Source: Peterkaempfera podocarpi (GTDB lineage Bacteria > Actinomycetota > Actinomycetes > Streptomycetales > Streptomycetaceae). Taken from it: a DNA stretch of 64,000 nucleotides. The DNA is taken from assembly GCF_042466665.1 (NCBI RefSeq), contig NZ_CP162102.1, positions 2,108,001 through 2,172,000 of the forward strand, read 5' to 3'. Made by a program: the position numbers and the translations under genes. Positions 8,627 through 17,193 of the stretch are shown one piece after another (positions within the stretch are counted from its first letter, which is position 1; every line of letters starts with the position of its first letter). The notes under the pieces are model-generated. The model did not search any database. It worked only from the letters and a program-made list of their open reading frames with translations, and was not told where the DNA came from.

Positions 8627-9598
8627 CTAACTCCGCGCTGCGGCCGGGCCGATGTCCATGTGCATCCGCAGCACCAGCCCGTCATGGCCGGCACGCACCT
8701 CGACCAGGTCGCAGAGCTGGTGGATCATCCACAGGCCGCGGCCGCCCTCCGCGGAGGCCAGCCCCGGCCGCCGGCGTCCGGCCAGCAGGTCGCCCAGCCG
8801 GCCGGAGTCCCGTACCTCCGCCACCACGGCACCGCCCTCGGACCAGACCCGCAGCTCTCCGCCGCCTCCCCCGTGGGCCACCGAGTTCCCGGTGGCCTCG
8901 CCGACCGCCAGCACCAGGTCACGGCGGCGACCGCGGTCCAGTCCGCTCGCCGCCAGCCGGTGGTCCAGCCAGCCGCGGACGGCCGCCAGTTCCCCGGCGG
9001 TGAAGCCCAGCCGCTGGAAGCGCTGCGGTTGCGGCAGCGCCGTGTCGCAGTCGGCGCACACCTGCGCGGGGGCGGTGTAGCCGACCGAGGTGCAGCGCTT
9101 GCCTCCCTGGAGCATCGTGGGATGGGTGCGACGGGCGTCCTCGACGACCCGGGGCGCCAGGCCCGCGGTGTCATAGGGACAGAGGATGGAGACCGGGCGC
9201 CGCCGGAAGGCCAGGTTGATCAGCGCCTCGTGACGGGTGGCCTCCCGCACCTCGGCGGGTGAGCGCTGCGGCCAGATCGGCTCGCCGACCAGTCGGCTGC
9301 GGCCGGTGGTGTGGCGGTCGGCGAACTCACGCAGCGCGGCGAGGATCCGGCCCGGATTGCGGCCCAGCTCGGCCATGTCGGCGAAGTCGACCGCGCCGGC
9401 GGTGTCGCCTAGCCGCTCGCGCAGCGGTCCCAGGCGCGGTCGCGGGACGGCGACCAGCACCGGTTCACCGGCCTCCAGGCCCGCGCGGACAAAGCTGCCG
9501 ACGCCGTCCAGATAGGCGTCCAGCCCCTGGTAGAGCAGAGCCGGATGATCGAACTCCGGATCTGCCGGTTCCTCGCTACGCAGTGTGCCCTCGCTCAC
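8627..9598 (-). CDS. MEDS-domain / RsbW-like ATPase sensor regulator
   Basis: 323 residues. The N-terminal MEDS (methanogen/methylotroph DcmR sensory) domain, residues about 15-185, begins HPALLYQGLDAYLDGVGSFV. The C-terminal GHKL ATPase of the RsbW/SpoIIAB type, about residues 200-320, has N-box AVGEATGNSVAHG and glycine box GGRGLWMIHQLCD. A C-A-D-C pair lies between them. This architecture is common in Streptomyces and probably acts as a signal-controlled anti-sigma or partner-switch kinase. GTG 9598 chosen as the first start giving the MEDS domain; upstream frame is not conserved. No sigma factor or anti-anti-sigma gene is adjacent. Confidence 0.85.
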   Translation of the reverse strand: MSEGTLRSEEPADPEFDHPALLYQGLDAYLDGVGSFVRAGLEAGEPVLVAVPRPRLGPLRERLGDTAGAVDFADMAELGRNPGRILAALREFADRHTTGRSRLVGEPIWPQRSPAEVREATRHEALINLAFRRRPVSILCPYDTAGLAPRVVEDARRTHPTMLQGGKRCTSVGYTAPAQVCADCDTALPQPQRFQRLGFTAGELAAVRGWLDHRLAASGLDRGRRRDLVLAVGEATGNSVAHGGGGGELRVWSEGGAVVAEVRDSGRLGDLLAGRRRPGLASAEGGRGLWMIHQLCDLVEVRAGHDGLVLRMHMDIGPAAARS

Positions 9599-9825
9599 AC
9601 TTCCGCACCTCCAGCGCCCGGCGGCGCACCCAGACACCGTACCCACGGCGCCTGACCCGCCGTCCACTGCCCGGCACCGCCGCTCTCCTACCCATTTCCG
9701 GGCGATGACTCGCCCCCTTCGGCCTCTGGCGGAAGAGGGCGGCCGCAGGTGGTCACTGGGGAGCGGCAGCGCCCTCCTGCTAGCGTGCCGCTGCACCACA
9801 ACTGTGAACGAGGAGGGGCACCCCC

Positions 9826-10038
9826 ATGGCGGACATCGAGGCGGCCAAGGCGGCGTTCGAGCGGTTCGACGTCAACGGCGACGGACAGATCTCGGCTGCC
9901 GAGTACAAGAGCACCATGGCGGCTCTCGGCAACCACTACGTCACCGAGGAGCTCGCCAAGAGCGTCATCAAGGCTGCCGACAGCAACGGCGACGGCCTGA
10001 TCTCCTGGGACGAGTTCTGGGCCACCCAGCAGAGCTGA
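9826..10038 (+). CDS. Small EF-hand calcium-binding protein (CabB-like)
   Basis: 70 residues with two canonical EF-hand loops, DVNGDGQISAAE (residues 15-26) and DSNGDGLISWDE (residues 52-63), each with D/N at positions 1, 3, 5 and Glu at 12. Ribosome site GAGGAGGGG precedes ATG by 7 bases. It matches in size and order the Streptomyces CabB-type proteins, probably a cytosolic Ca2+ buffer or sensor. Monocistronic: a strong terminator follows 8 bases after the stop. Confidence 0.92.
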   Translation: MADIEAAKAAFERFDVNGDGQISAAEYKSTMAALGNHYVTEELAKSVIKAADSNGDGLISWDEFWATQQS

Positions 10039-10046
10039 CCCGCCGT

Positions 10047-10092
10047 GCCGCAGGGCGCGGAACCGCCGGAGGGCGGCTTCGCGCCCTGCGGC
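10047..10092 (+). terminator. Rho-independent-type hairpin after the EF-hand gene
   Basis: Perfect 13-base arms (10047-10059 and 10080-10092, core CGCAGGGCGCG / CGCGCCCTGCG) with a further small GC stem inside the loop. No U run, as usual in this group. Confidence 0.75.
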
Positions 10093-10507
10093 TGCCGGAA
10101 CCGATCGTGTCACCGGACGGCGCCGGAGCCCTCTGCCTGACTGTACGGGTGGGCGCCGGATCAGCCGCGCGGTGTTCCGTACGGAGATGCGCGAGGGGTC
10201 TGCGGGCCACCCGGGACGCCGCTCACCCACCGGCTCGCGCCGACCGCCCGGGGCCGACTGCGCAAGGCTGCGGCGGAGGCTGTCGGCGGGGCTGCGGGGA
10301 TGTCGGTGCGGCTGACGGCCAGCCATGTCGTGCTGCCGTCCGGAAGCCTGCGGAGGAGAGCTCGTACAGGAGCGCCGACCGGCTCGCGGCGGCGGTGCTG
10401 CACACCGCGGGCGCGAGCCGCTGACGGCGCTCCGGCTCTGGTGCGGGCGGGAGACGGGGGGACCCCCGCCCGCATCCGGAGCCTGACACAGTCCGGAGGC
10501 ATTGACA

Positions 10508-10521
10508 ATACCGATCGGTAT
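10508..10521. promoter_or_regulatory. Orphan 14-bp palindrome next to a TTGACA box
   Basis: ATACCGATCGGTAT is a perfect palindrome of TetR-operator type and directly abuts TTGACA (10502-10507), a consensus -35 box. No good -10 box follows at normal spacing and no regulator gene is adjacent, so target and owner are unknown. Confidence 0.45.
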
Positions 10522-10623
10522 GTGAAGTTGCTGACGGGCCTTCAGATCCAGCCCCGGCACCCGGACGGCCGTACCGCGGCAGCCCGGCCGTGACCCCCTC
10601 CCCACCTGCGGCGTTGCCCGGTC

Positions 10624-10740
10624 ATGGACCCTGAGATCAGCACTGGCGACCCCGACGAGCCCGGCACCGACACCGCACCCGCCGTCCCCGAGGACGACGA
10701 CGGCTGGGCCTGGACCAGCGCGGTGCCGCAGACCGAGTGA
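10624..10740 (+). CDS. Possible small acidic protein (38 residues), uncertain
   Basis: ATG-led frame encoding a strongly acidic Asp/Glu/Pro peptide ending GWAWTSAVPQTE. No ribosome site is visible and no family is recognised. Its composition differs from random frames in this GC-rich DNA, which is the only argument in favour. Confidence 0.2.
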   Translation: MDPEISTGDPDEPGTDTAPAVPEDDDGWAWTSAVPQTE

Positions 10741-10819
10741 CCCGGCCCCGCCCGACCGCGCACGGCCGGCTCCGGGGGCCGGTACGGAATCCGGCGCCCG
10801 CCGTCCGCGTTGTACGGCC

Positions 10820-11551
10820 ATGGCTACCGAACCTGCGGAGCAGCACCCTCGCGTCGAGGCAGGCAGCAAGCGGATCCGCGCCTTCCTGGGCGGCCTCCCG
10901 GTCGTCGACACCGTCCGGCCGGCCCTGGTGTGGGAGATCCCGTACTACCCGGCCTACTACCTCCCCGCGGCCGATCTCCGGGCGGATCTGGAGCCCACCG
11001 GCCGCACCAGACACTCCCCCGCGCTCGGTGAGGGGCAGCTGTTCGATGTACGGTCCGGCGGCCGCACCGCGCAGGGCGCCGCGGTGCGCTACCCCGACTC
11101 CCCGGTGGCGCAGCTGCGCGACCTGGTGCGACTGGACTGGGACGCCATGGACGCCTGGTTCGAGGAGGACGAGGAGGTCTTCGTCCACCCGCGCAGCCCC
11201 TACACCCGGATCGACATCCTGTCCTCGTCCCGGTCGGTGCGGGTGGAGATCGAGGGCGTGACGGTGGCCGAGAGCAGCAGCCCCCGGGTGCTCTTCGAGA
11301 CCGGGCTGCCGCCGCGGTTCTACCTGCCGAAGACCGATGTGCGGCTGGACCTGCTGGAGCCGGGCGAGACGGTGAGCCGCTGCCCGTACAAGGGCCGCGC
11401 GGAGCATCTCTCGGCGCGGATCGACGGCCGGCTGCACACGGATGTCGCCTGGACCTATCCGACCCCGCTGCGGGAGAGCGCGGCCATCGCCGGGCTGGTC
11501 TGCTTCTACGACTCCCGCGCGGACGTCACGGTGGAACCGGCCCGCGGCTGA
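10820..11551 (+). CDS. DUF427 domain protein (tandem)
   Basis: 243 residues with two DUF427 units (about residues 30-115 and 125-235). These are small beta-rich domains of unknown biochemical role common in actinobacteria. Typical segments are VEIEGVTVAESSSPRVLFETGLPPRFYLP, read here as VRVEIEGVTVAES and ETGLPPRFYLPKTDV, and YKGRAEHLSA. ATG chosen as first start; no clear ribosome site. It converges with the acyl-CoA ligase gene across a shared bidirectional terminator. Confidence 0.85.
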   Translation: MATEPAEQHPRVEAGSKRIRAFLGGLPVVDTVRPALVWEIPYYPAYYLPAADLRADLEPTGRTRHSPALGEGQLFDVRSGGRTAQGAAVRYPDSPVAQLRDLVRLDWDAMDAWFEEDEEVFVHPRSPYTRIDILSSSRSVRVEIEGVTVAESSSPRVLFETGLPPRFYLPKTDVRLDLLEPGETVSRCPYKGRAEHLSARIDGRLHTDVAWTYPTPLRESAAIAGLVCFYDSRADVTVEPARG

Positions 11552-11575
11552 CCGCTACCCGCCACAGCGGGGACA

Positions 11576-11613
11576 CCCCGCCGGACGGGACGCGGTCGTC
11601 CCGTCCGGCGGGG
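11576..11613. terminator. Bidirectional terminator between convergent genes
   Basis: Perfect 16-base arms (11576-11591, 11598-11613; core CGCCGGACGGGAC / GTCCCGTCCGGCG) with a 6-base loop, between the DUF427 gene and the acyl-CoA ligase gene, which converge. Confidence 0.8.
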
Positions 11614-11620
11614 CGGGGTG

Positions 11621-13447
11621 TCACCCCGCGTACAGCTCGTCGATGTCCGCGGCGTACGCCTTGACGATCGCCCGGCGGCGCAGTTTGAGCGACGGCGTGA
11701 GCAGTCCCTGGCCCACGCTGAACTCCACGGGCAGGATGCGGAAGGCACGAATGGACTCCGCCCGGGACACGGCGGTGTTGGCGGTCACCACCACCCGCTG
11801 GATCTCCTCCTGCAGATCCGTGTCGGACACCGCCCCCCAGCCCGCGTCGGCCTGCTTCTGGTGCACCCGCTGCCAGTGCACCAGCGCCTCCGGGTCCAGG
11901 GTGATCAGCGCCGCCACATAGGGCCGGTTGTCCCCCACCAGCAGGCACTGGGAGATCAGCGGATGCGCCCGCACCCGCTCCTCCAGCACCGCCGGGGCGA
12001 CACTCTTGCCGCCGCTGGTGATGATGACGTCCTTCTTGCGGCCGGTGATGGAGAGATAGCCGTCCTGGTCCAGGGACCCCAGGTCACCGGTGGCGAACCA
12101 GCCGTCCCTGAGCACCTCCGCGGTGCCCTGCGGATCATTGAGGTAGCCCGCGAAGACGGTGCCGCCGCGCACCCAGATCTCACCGTCGGGGGCGATGTGC
12201 ACGGCGGAGCCGGGCAGCGGACGGCCGACGGTGCCGAACTTGGTACGGCCCAGCGGCTGCCCGGTGACGGCGCCGGTGGTCTCCGTCAGCCCGTAGCCGT
12301 CGTAGACGGTGATGCCGATGCCCGCGAAGAGCAGCCCCAGCGTGCGGCTGAGCGCGGAGCCACCGGAGACCGCATGGCGCACCCGGCCGCCCAGCACCGC
12401 GCGCAGTCTGCGGTAGATCAGGCGGTCGTACATGCGGTGCCGCAGCCGCAGGGCGGGGCTGGGCCCCGGTCCGCTGCGTTCCCGGCGCGCCTCCTGGGCC
12501 TCGGCGAAGCGCACCGCCACGTCCATGGCCTTGTCGAAGGCCTCCGTCCGGCCGGCATCCGCGGCGCTGAGCCGCGCCCGGGAGACGATCTTCTCGAAGA
12601 CATAGGGCACGGCGAAGAGGAAGGTGGGCCGGAAGGACGCCAGCGCGGGCAGCAGCTCCCCGGTGGTGATCTCCGGCTGGTGGCCGAGCCGCACCCCCGC
12701 GCGGAGGCAGTAGACCTGCACCATCAGGCCGTAGACATGGGCCAGCGGCAGGAACACCAGGATGGCCGGCTGCTCGCCCGGTGCGGCGGCCAGTGCGCCC
12801 CAGCCGGCCTGGAGGGTGTCGCACTCCACGGCGAAGTTGGCATGGGTGACCACACAGCCCTTGGGCCGCCCGGTGGTGCCGGAGGTATAGGTGATCGCGG
12901 CGGGCGAGTTGGGGTCGACGGCTGCACGGTGGCTGTGCACGGTCTCGTCCGGGATGTCCCGGCCGAGCCGGGACAGCTGCCGTACACAGCCGCCGTCCAG
13001 CTGCCAGATGCGCTTGAGGGTGGGCAGCCCGTCGCAGGCGGCGCCGACGGTCATGGCGTCGTCCTCGTGCTCCACCACGCAGGCGACCGCACGGGAGTCT
13101 GCCAGGATCCAGCTGACCTGCTCCGACGAGGAGGTGGGGTAGATGGGCACCACCTGCGCGCCGATCGACCAGAGGGCATAGCTGAACTGGGTCCACTCAT
13201 AGCGGGTGCGCGCCATGATGCCGACCCGGTCGCCGAACCGGACGCCGCTCGCCAGCAGCCCCTTGGCGAGGGCCGTCACCTCGTCGCGGAAGGCGGCCGC
13301 GGTCACCTCCGACCAGCCGGCGGCCCCGGGTGCCCGCCTCGCCAGTTGGATCCGTTGCGGTTCCTGTGCCGCCACCTGGTAGACCGTGTCGGCCAGCCCC
13401 CCGCTCCGCGGGGGCTCCACCAAGGGCGGGACGCTGAAGTCGCGCAC
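11621..13447 (-). CDS. Long-chain fatty acid-CoA ligase (AMP-forming)
   Basis: Activates fatty acids as acyl-AMP and then acyl-CoA. About 608 residues from GTG 13447. Motifs: P-loop ITYTSGTTGRPKG near residue 185, gating YGLTETTG near residue 345, motif GWFATGDLG and GRKKDVIITSGGK near residues 435-460, and a late catalytic Lys region (LLTPSLKLRR). An earlier in-frame GTG at 13474 exists, but AGGGAG about 9 bases before 13447 and the usual family N-terminus (R-x-F-S-x-P) favour the shorter start. No partner genes in operon. Confidence 0.9.
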   Translation of the reverse strand: MRDFSVPPLVEPPRSGGLADTVYQVAAQEPQRIQLARRAPGAAGWSEVTAAAFRDEVTALAKGLLASGVRFGDRVGIMARTRYEWTQFSYALWSIGAQVVPIYPTSSSEQVSWILADSRAVACVVEHEDDAMTVGAACDGLPTLKRIWQLDGGCVRQLSRLGRDIPDETVHSHRAAVDPNSPAAITYTSGTTGRPKGCVVTHANFAVECDTLQAGWGALAAAPGEQPAILVFLPLAHVYGLMVQVYCLRAGVRLGHQPEITTGELLPALASFRPTFLFAVPYVFEKIVSRARLSAADAGRTEAFDKAMDVAVRFAEAQEARRERSGPGPSPALRLRHRMYDRLIYRRLRAVLGGRVRHAVSGGSALSRTLGLLFAGIGITVYDGYGLTETTGAVTGQPLGRTKFGTVGRPLPGSAVHIAPDGEIWVRGGTVFAGYLNDPQGTAEVLRDGWFATGDLGSLDQDGYLSITGRKKDVIITSGGKSVAPAVLEERVRAHPLISQCLLVGDNRPYVAALITLDPEALVHWQRVHQKQADAGWGAVSDTDLQEEIQRVVVTANTAVSRAESIRAFRILPVEFSVGQGLLTPSLKLRRRAIVKAYAADIDELYAG

Positions 13448-13583
13448 CGTGCCACTCTCCCTCACCCGTTGCACCGCCGAACCGACCGGCGGTGGCAGGG
13501 CAAGCTACCGGACCCCCTTGCATACTGCCTAGGGGCGTGCAGTTGCACGTGCACGCTGCTGACATGACGTCTCAACAGCTTAT

Positions 13584-13610
13584 TGGCACTGCATGCAAGC
13601 TGGAGTGCCA
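13584..13610. promoter_or_regulatory. Inverted repeat overlapping a ribosome site
   Basis: TGGCACT (13584-13590) and AGTGCCA (13604-13610) separated by 13 bases. The right arm overlaps GGAG, 7 bases before an ATG at 13613. Probably an operator; resemblance to CIRCE (HrcA) is only partial. Confidence 0.4.
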
Positions 13611-13612
13611 TA

Positions 13613-13867
13613 ATGGAGATCGGACATACCCCCGCACAGGCCCCGGACGGTCCACGCCCCGCGCCGGACGGCACAAGGACGTCACCTCACCCTGCCGCGA
13701 CGCACACCGAGCCGGGCCGCAACGCGCACACCCCGCCGCCCGGGCAGCCTCCCCGACCAACCCCCTGCCGACGCCACGTCACCTCCCGTATCCGCTCCGG
13801 CTGCCGTCCGGAGCCCGGCCCCTTTGGGCCAGGGCGTGCCAGGCGCGAATGGTCGGACAAGCCCTAG
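13613..13867 (+). CDS. Possible small Pro/Arg-rich protein, uncertain
   Basis: 84 residues starting MEIGHTPAQAPDG, preceded by GGAG at good spacing, but low in complexity and rich in Pro, Arg and Thr, with no recognised family. The ATG is 11 bases upstream of nothing conserved, and the stop lies 12 bases before the epimerase start, so it could be a leader ORF or the remnant of a longer gene. Weak support. Confidence 0.25.
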   Translation: MEIGHTPAQAPDGPRPAPDGTRTSPHPAATHTEPGRNAHTPPPGQPPRPTPCRRHVTSRIRSGCRPEPGPFGPGRARREWSDKP

Positions 13868-13878
13868 CATCGGGTGCC

Positions 13879-14784
13879 ATGCGCATCCTCGTACTGGGCG
13901 GTACCTCCTTTGTCGGCCGGGCGATCGTGGAGGACGCCCTGCGCGCCGGCGCCGAACCGACGCTCTTCAGCCGCGGCAGGACCGGCACCGGCCTCTTCCC
14001 GGACGTACCGAGGCTCATCGGCGACCGCGACACCGGCGACTACGACGCACTGCGAGCCGGGAGCTGGGACGCCGTGGTGGACGTCAGCGGCTATCTCCCG
14101 CGCCAGGTCGGGCAGGCCATGGACGCGCTGGGCGACCGGGTCGGCCGCTACCTCTTCATCTCCAGCAACGCGGTCTACGCCCGGGAGGGCGTACGGCCGG
14201 GCGCCGACGAGGACACCCCGCGACTGGCCCCGGTGCGCCATGTGCGGCAGGTCCAGGACCTGGACGACGCCACCTACGGTCCGTCCAAGGCGGCCTGCGA
14301 GGACGATGTGACGGCCCGTTACGGCGACCGGGCCACCGTTGTGCGCCCCGGCCAGGTGGTCGGGCCGCACGACGGCTCGGACCTCTTCACCTACTGGGTG
14401 CGCCGGGCCGCACGCGGCGGACGGGTCGCACTGCCCGGCGATCCGGAGCAGCCGGTGCAGGTGGTGGACTCCCGCGATGTTGCCCGTCTGGTGGTGCAGC
14501 TGCTGGCGGACGACCGGCCCGGCGCCTTCCATGCCGTCGGCCCGGCGGAGCCGACCACCCTGGGCGGGCTGATCGAGAGCTGCGCCCGGGCGGCGGGCAG
14601 CCGGGTGGAGATCGTGCCGGTGCCGCCCGGGACGGCGCCGCGCTTCCCGCTGGTCCGGGCGGACCGTGTCACCCAGCAGCGGAGTCCGGCCCGCGCCCGG
14701 GCGGCCGGTCTGCCCGCGACCCCGCTGGAGGTCACCGCCGCCGATGTGCTGGCCTGGGACCGCGAGCGGGGGAGCCGCCGCTGA
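13879..14784 (+). CDS. NAD-dependent epimerase/dehydratase (extended SDR)
   Basis: 301 residues as read. N-terminal Rossmann motif GGTSFVG (residues 7-13), an SSNAVY segment near residue 97 and the catalytic-type YGPSK near residue 133; substrate unknown. The natural protein is probably longer: a one-base change in the 5-G run at 14768-14772 would join the frame to a conserved-looking tail (GFSPEEEQRLLGRHG) that ends at 14837. No clear ribosome site, so it may be leaderless or coupled to the small ORF upstream. Confidence 0.85.
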   Translation: MRILVLGGTSFVGRAIVEDALRAGAEPTLFSRGRTGTGLFPDVPRLIGDRDTGDYDALRAGSWDAVVDVSGYLPRQVGQAMDALGDRVGRYLFISSNAVYAREGVRPGADEDTPRLAPVRHVRQVQDLDDATYGPSKAACEDDVTARYGDRATVVRPGQVVGPHDGSDLFTYWVRRAARGGRVALPGDPEQPVQVVDSRDVARLVVQLLADDRPGAFHAVGPAEPTTLGGLIESCARAAGSRVEIVPVPPGTAPRFPLVRADRVTQQRSPARARAAGLPATPLEVTAADVLAWDRERGSRR

Positions 14785-14855
14785 GCCGCGGGTTCTCCCC
14801 CGAGGAGGAGCAACGGCTGCTCGGCCGGCACGGCTGACCGGCCGGCCCACCGCGC

Positions 14856-15740
14856 TCAGCCGGCGAAGGAGGCGAAGTAGGTGGCGGCCATGTCGTCGTC
14901 GGCGTGCCCCTGCGCGGCTGCCCGGCGGAACCGTTCGGCACCGGCCGCGGCGACGTCCAGGGCGATGCCGGCCTGCCGGCCGGCCTCGACGATCAGCCGG
15001 GCGTCCTTCTCCGCGGTGGCGGTGGCGAAGTTGGGGCTGTAGTCCCCGGCCATGATGGCGGCGGCCTTGGCCCGGAGATAGCCCATGTCCAGCGGGCCGC
15101 CGGCGATCGCGTCCAGGAACGCGTGCGGGTCGACGTCCAGGGCCTGGGCGAGGGCCAGCGCCTCGGCGGTGCCATGGGTGACGGTGAGCACCCAGCTGTT
15201 GCAGACCAGCTTGAGCCGGGTGGCGGCGCCGGCCGCCCCGTCCTCGCCCACCCAGGCGGTCCTGCTGCCGACGGCGTCGAAGACCGGTGCCAGTACGGCC
15301 CGGGTGTCCGCCGGTCCTGCCGCCAGGACCAGCAACTGACCGCTCTCCGCGGGTTGCCGGGTGCCGAGGACGGGTGCGTCGACATAGCGCAGGCCGTGCT
15401 CGGTGGCGAACGCGGCCAGCACCGGCTGGGCCTCCAGCCCGGCGGTGGAGCACTGGGCCCACACCGCGCCGGGCCGCAGCGCCGGTGCGGCCTGGCCCAT
15501 GGCCTGGAGCGCGGCATGGCCGTCGTACAGCATGGTAAGGACCACATCGGCCCCGTGGACCGCCTCGGCCGGGGTGTCCGCGACCCTTGCGCCGTCGGCC
15601 GCCAGCGGCTGGGCCTTGGCCCGGGTGCGGTTCCACACCCGCACCTGCAGCCCCGCGCGGGCCAGGTTGCGGGCCATGGCCGCGCCCATGATGCCGGTGC
15701 CGAGGACTGCCACAGCGGTGTCAGGGGTGTTGTCGGCCAC
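14856..15740 (-). CDS. NAD(P)-dependent oxidoreductase, 3-hydroxyisobutyrate dehydrogenase family
   Basis: 294 residues. N-terminal GTGIMGAAMARNL is the beta-hydroxyacid dehydrogenase fingerprint with dinucleotide fold. The catalytic Lys is seen in RLKLVCNSW near residue 171, and STAG-like CSTAGLE precedes it. The substrate may be a small hydroxyacid or imine and cannot be fixed. GTG start with AGGGAG 5 bases upstream. It is convergent with the epimerase and downstream of the CBM2 gene's terminator, so probably a separate transcript. Confidence 0.88.
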   Translation of the reverse strand: MADNTPDTAVAVLGTGIMGAAMARNLARAGLQVRVWNRTRAKAQPLAADGARVADTPAEAVHGADVVLTMLYDGHAALQAMGQAAPALRPGAVWAQCSTAGLEAQPVLAAFATEHGLRYVDAPVLGTRQPAESGQLLVLAAGPADTRAVLAPVFDAVGSRTAWVGEDGAAGAATRLKLVCNSWVLTVTHGTAEALALAQALDVDPHAFLDAIAGGPLDMGYLRAKAAAIMAGDYSPNFATATAEKDARLIVEAGRQAGIALDVAAAGAERFRRAAAQGHADDDMAATYFASFAG

Positions 15741-15787
15741 GGGTGCTCCCTCTCCTCGTCGGTGTTCCGAGGTCATCCTGCGCCGTC

Positions 15788-15818
15788 GGCGCCCCGATGT
15801 CACCGACATCGGGGCGCC
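15788..15818 (-). terminator. Terminator of the CBM2 gene
   Basis: Perfect 14-base arms (15788-15801, 15805-15818; core CGCCCCGATGTC / GACATCGGGGCG) with a 3-base loop, 22 bases past the stop of the CBM2 protein gene on the minus strand. Confidence 0.75.
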
Positions 15819-15839
15819 GGGTGCGTCCAGGTCAGCAGG

Positions 15840-17102
15840 TCAGCAGCCGATGGGCTGGGAGCCGACCGCGACGTCGTCGAACCAGAGGGTGTCGTCCCCG
15901 CTGCCGTAGCTCTCCCAGCCGAGGCGGAAGGTGGTGGGCCGGGGCGCCGTGGTGCGGCTCAGCCACTGGTTGTCGATGTCCTGGGTGGGAGTGCCGTCGA
16001 GATGCAGCCCCGGTACCTCGGTGTCGTCGAGATAGGTGCTCATGGACTGCTTGGTGGTGTCGATCTGGAAGCGCAGGCAGACCCAGCGCCCGGTCGGCAG
16101 CGGGGTGGACTGGGCGACTCCCGCGGGGCTCTGCACCGGGAGGGTCGCGTCGTCGGACTGCCGGTTCCACTGGAGGGCGTTGTTCTGGCCGCCGATCCGC
16201 AGATCCTTGCCGCCGTCGTTGGCGTCCGCCATGGTGATCGAGGTGACATGGGCGGACGGCAGTGCGGTGGTGTGCCGGACCCGCATCCGCGCGTACAGCA
16301 CCGGGCCGATCGAGGAGACGTCCTTGGTGGTGCCGACGAAGACGTGGTTGCAGTACCCGGCGTGGCCGTCGATCCGCAGGGAGCGGGTTCCGCTGTAGGC
16401 CACCGAGGTGTCGATGGCTGCGGTGCCCGAGCCCTGACAGTCGGGGGTGACGACCTGCCAGTCGCCGGTGGGGACGGTACCCGTCTGGTCCTCGAAGCCC
16501 GAGCAGACCACCGCGGTGCCGCAGCCGGCGGACGGCGGCGGGGTGGTGGGGGCGGTCGGCGGCGGGGTGGTGGGCGGGGTCGAGGTGGGCGGAGTGGAGG
16601 TGGGCGGGGTGGTGGGGCTGGTGGGCGGGGTGGTGGTCGGGGTCGGGCCGGTGGTGGCTCCGTTGCAGGTGGTGCCGTTGAGGGCGAAGTCCGCGGGCGG
16701 CGGGTCGGCGATCGCCCAGGTGCCCTGGACGCCGAAGTCCGCGCTGCCGCCGGTGGCGAGGCTGCCGTTCCAGGCGACGTTGGTGGCGGTGACGGCCTTG
16801 CCGGACTGGGTGACGGTCGAGTTCCAGGCGGAGGTGATGTGCTCGTCGGCGCCGTAGGTCCAGGTCAGCTTCCAGCTGCTGACCGCCGCTCCGAGGTTGG
16901 TGACCTTGATCTGCGCCGTGTATCCGCCGGACCACTGGTTGACGGTGTAGTCGACCTTGCAGCCGACCGTGGCGGCGGCCTCGGCGTTCGGCAGGGGCAG
17001 CAGCGCGGCGCCGACGGCGAGCAGGACCGAGGCCCCTGCGGCCGCGGCGGTACGGATCCGGGCGCGGGACCGGACGCGGTGGTTCGATGGGGTGCTGGTC
17101 AT
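15840..17102 (-). CDS. Secreted CBM2 protein with Cip1-like C-terminal domain
   Basis: 420 residues. Signal peptide about residues 1-43 (Arg-rich start, Ala/Leu core, cleavage after AEA). Family-2 cellulose-binding module about 46-150 with the conserved Cys pair (VGCKVDY and TTCNGAT) and surface Trp residues (NQWSGG, WNSTV, WNGSL). Pro/Thr linker about 153-190. C-terminal beta-rich domain about 195-420 starting CSGFEDQTG and ending DDTLWFDDVAVG, which resembles the Cip1 family found in cellulolytic fungi and actinomycetes (assignment by pattern only). Flanked upstream by a perfect CebR box, so probably cello-oligosaccharide induced. Role: binding or modifying plant cell-wall polysaccharide. 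Confidence 0.82.
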   Translation of the reverse strand: MTSTPSNHRVRSRARIRTAAAAGASVLLAVGAALLPLPNAEAAATVGCKVDYTVNQWSGGYTAQIKVTNLGAAVSSWKLTWTYGADEHITSAWNSTVTQSGKAVTATNVAWNGSLATGGSADFGVQGTWAIADPPPADFALNGTTCNGATTGPTPTTTPPTSPTTPPTSTPPTSTPPTTPPPTAPTTPPPSAGCGTAVVCSGFEDQTGTVPTGDWQVVTPDCQGSGTAAIDTSVAYSGTRSLRIDGHAGYCNHVFVGTTKDVSSIGPVLYARMRVRHTTALPSAHVTSITMADANDGGKDLRIGGQNNALQWNRQSDDATLPVQSPAGVAQSTPLPTGRWVCLRFQIDTTKQSMSTYLDDTEVPGLHLDGTPTQDIDNQWLSRTTAPRPTTFRLGWESYGSGDDTLWFDDVAVGSQPIGC

Positions 17103-17193
17103 GGGGCGTTCCGCTTCCTCTCGTAAGCCTGGGTGGGGGCTTGCCTGTGCGGACCGGGGAGGTGCTCGGTCGCCCGCGGATTCGCGAGCGATA

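Larger units (their letters stand above)
10093..10819. other. Long intergenic stretch with an orphan palindrome and one possible small ORF
   Basis: About 730 bases without a convincing gene; frames here are Arg/Pro-rich and lack ribosome sites. The only structures noted are the 14-base palindrome at 10508-10521 and the weak small ORF at 10624-10740. Confidence 0.5.

Noticed and set aside
11618..13567. Plus-strand frame of about 649 codons
   Set aside because: Antisense to the acyl-CoA ligase, which has all family motifs.
13584..13610. CIRCE/HrcA heat-shock element
   Set aside because: Arms are TGGCACT not TTAGCACTC and the inner spacing is 13 rather than 11 bases; no chaperone gene follows.
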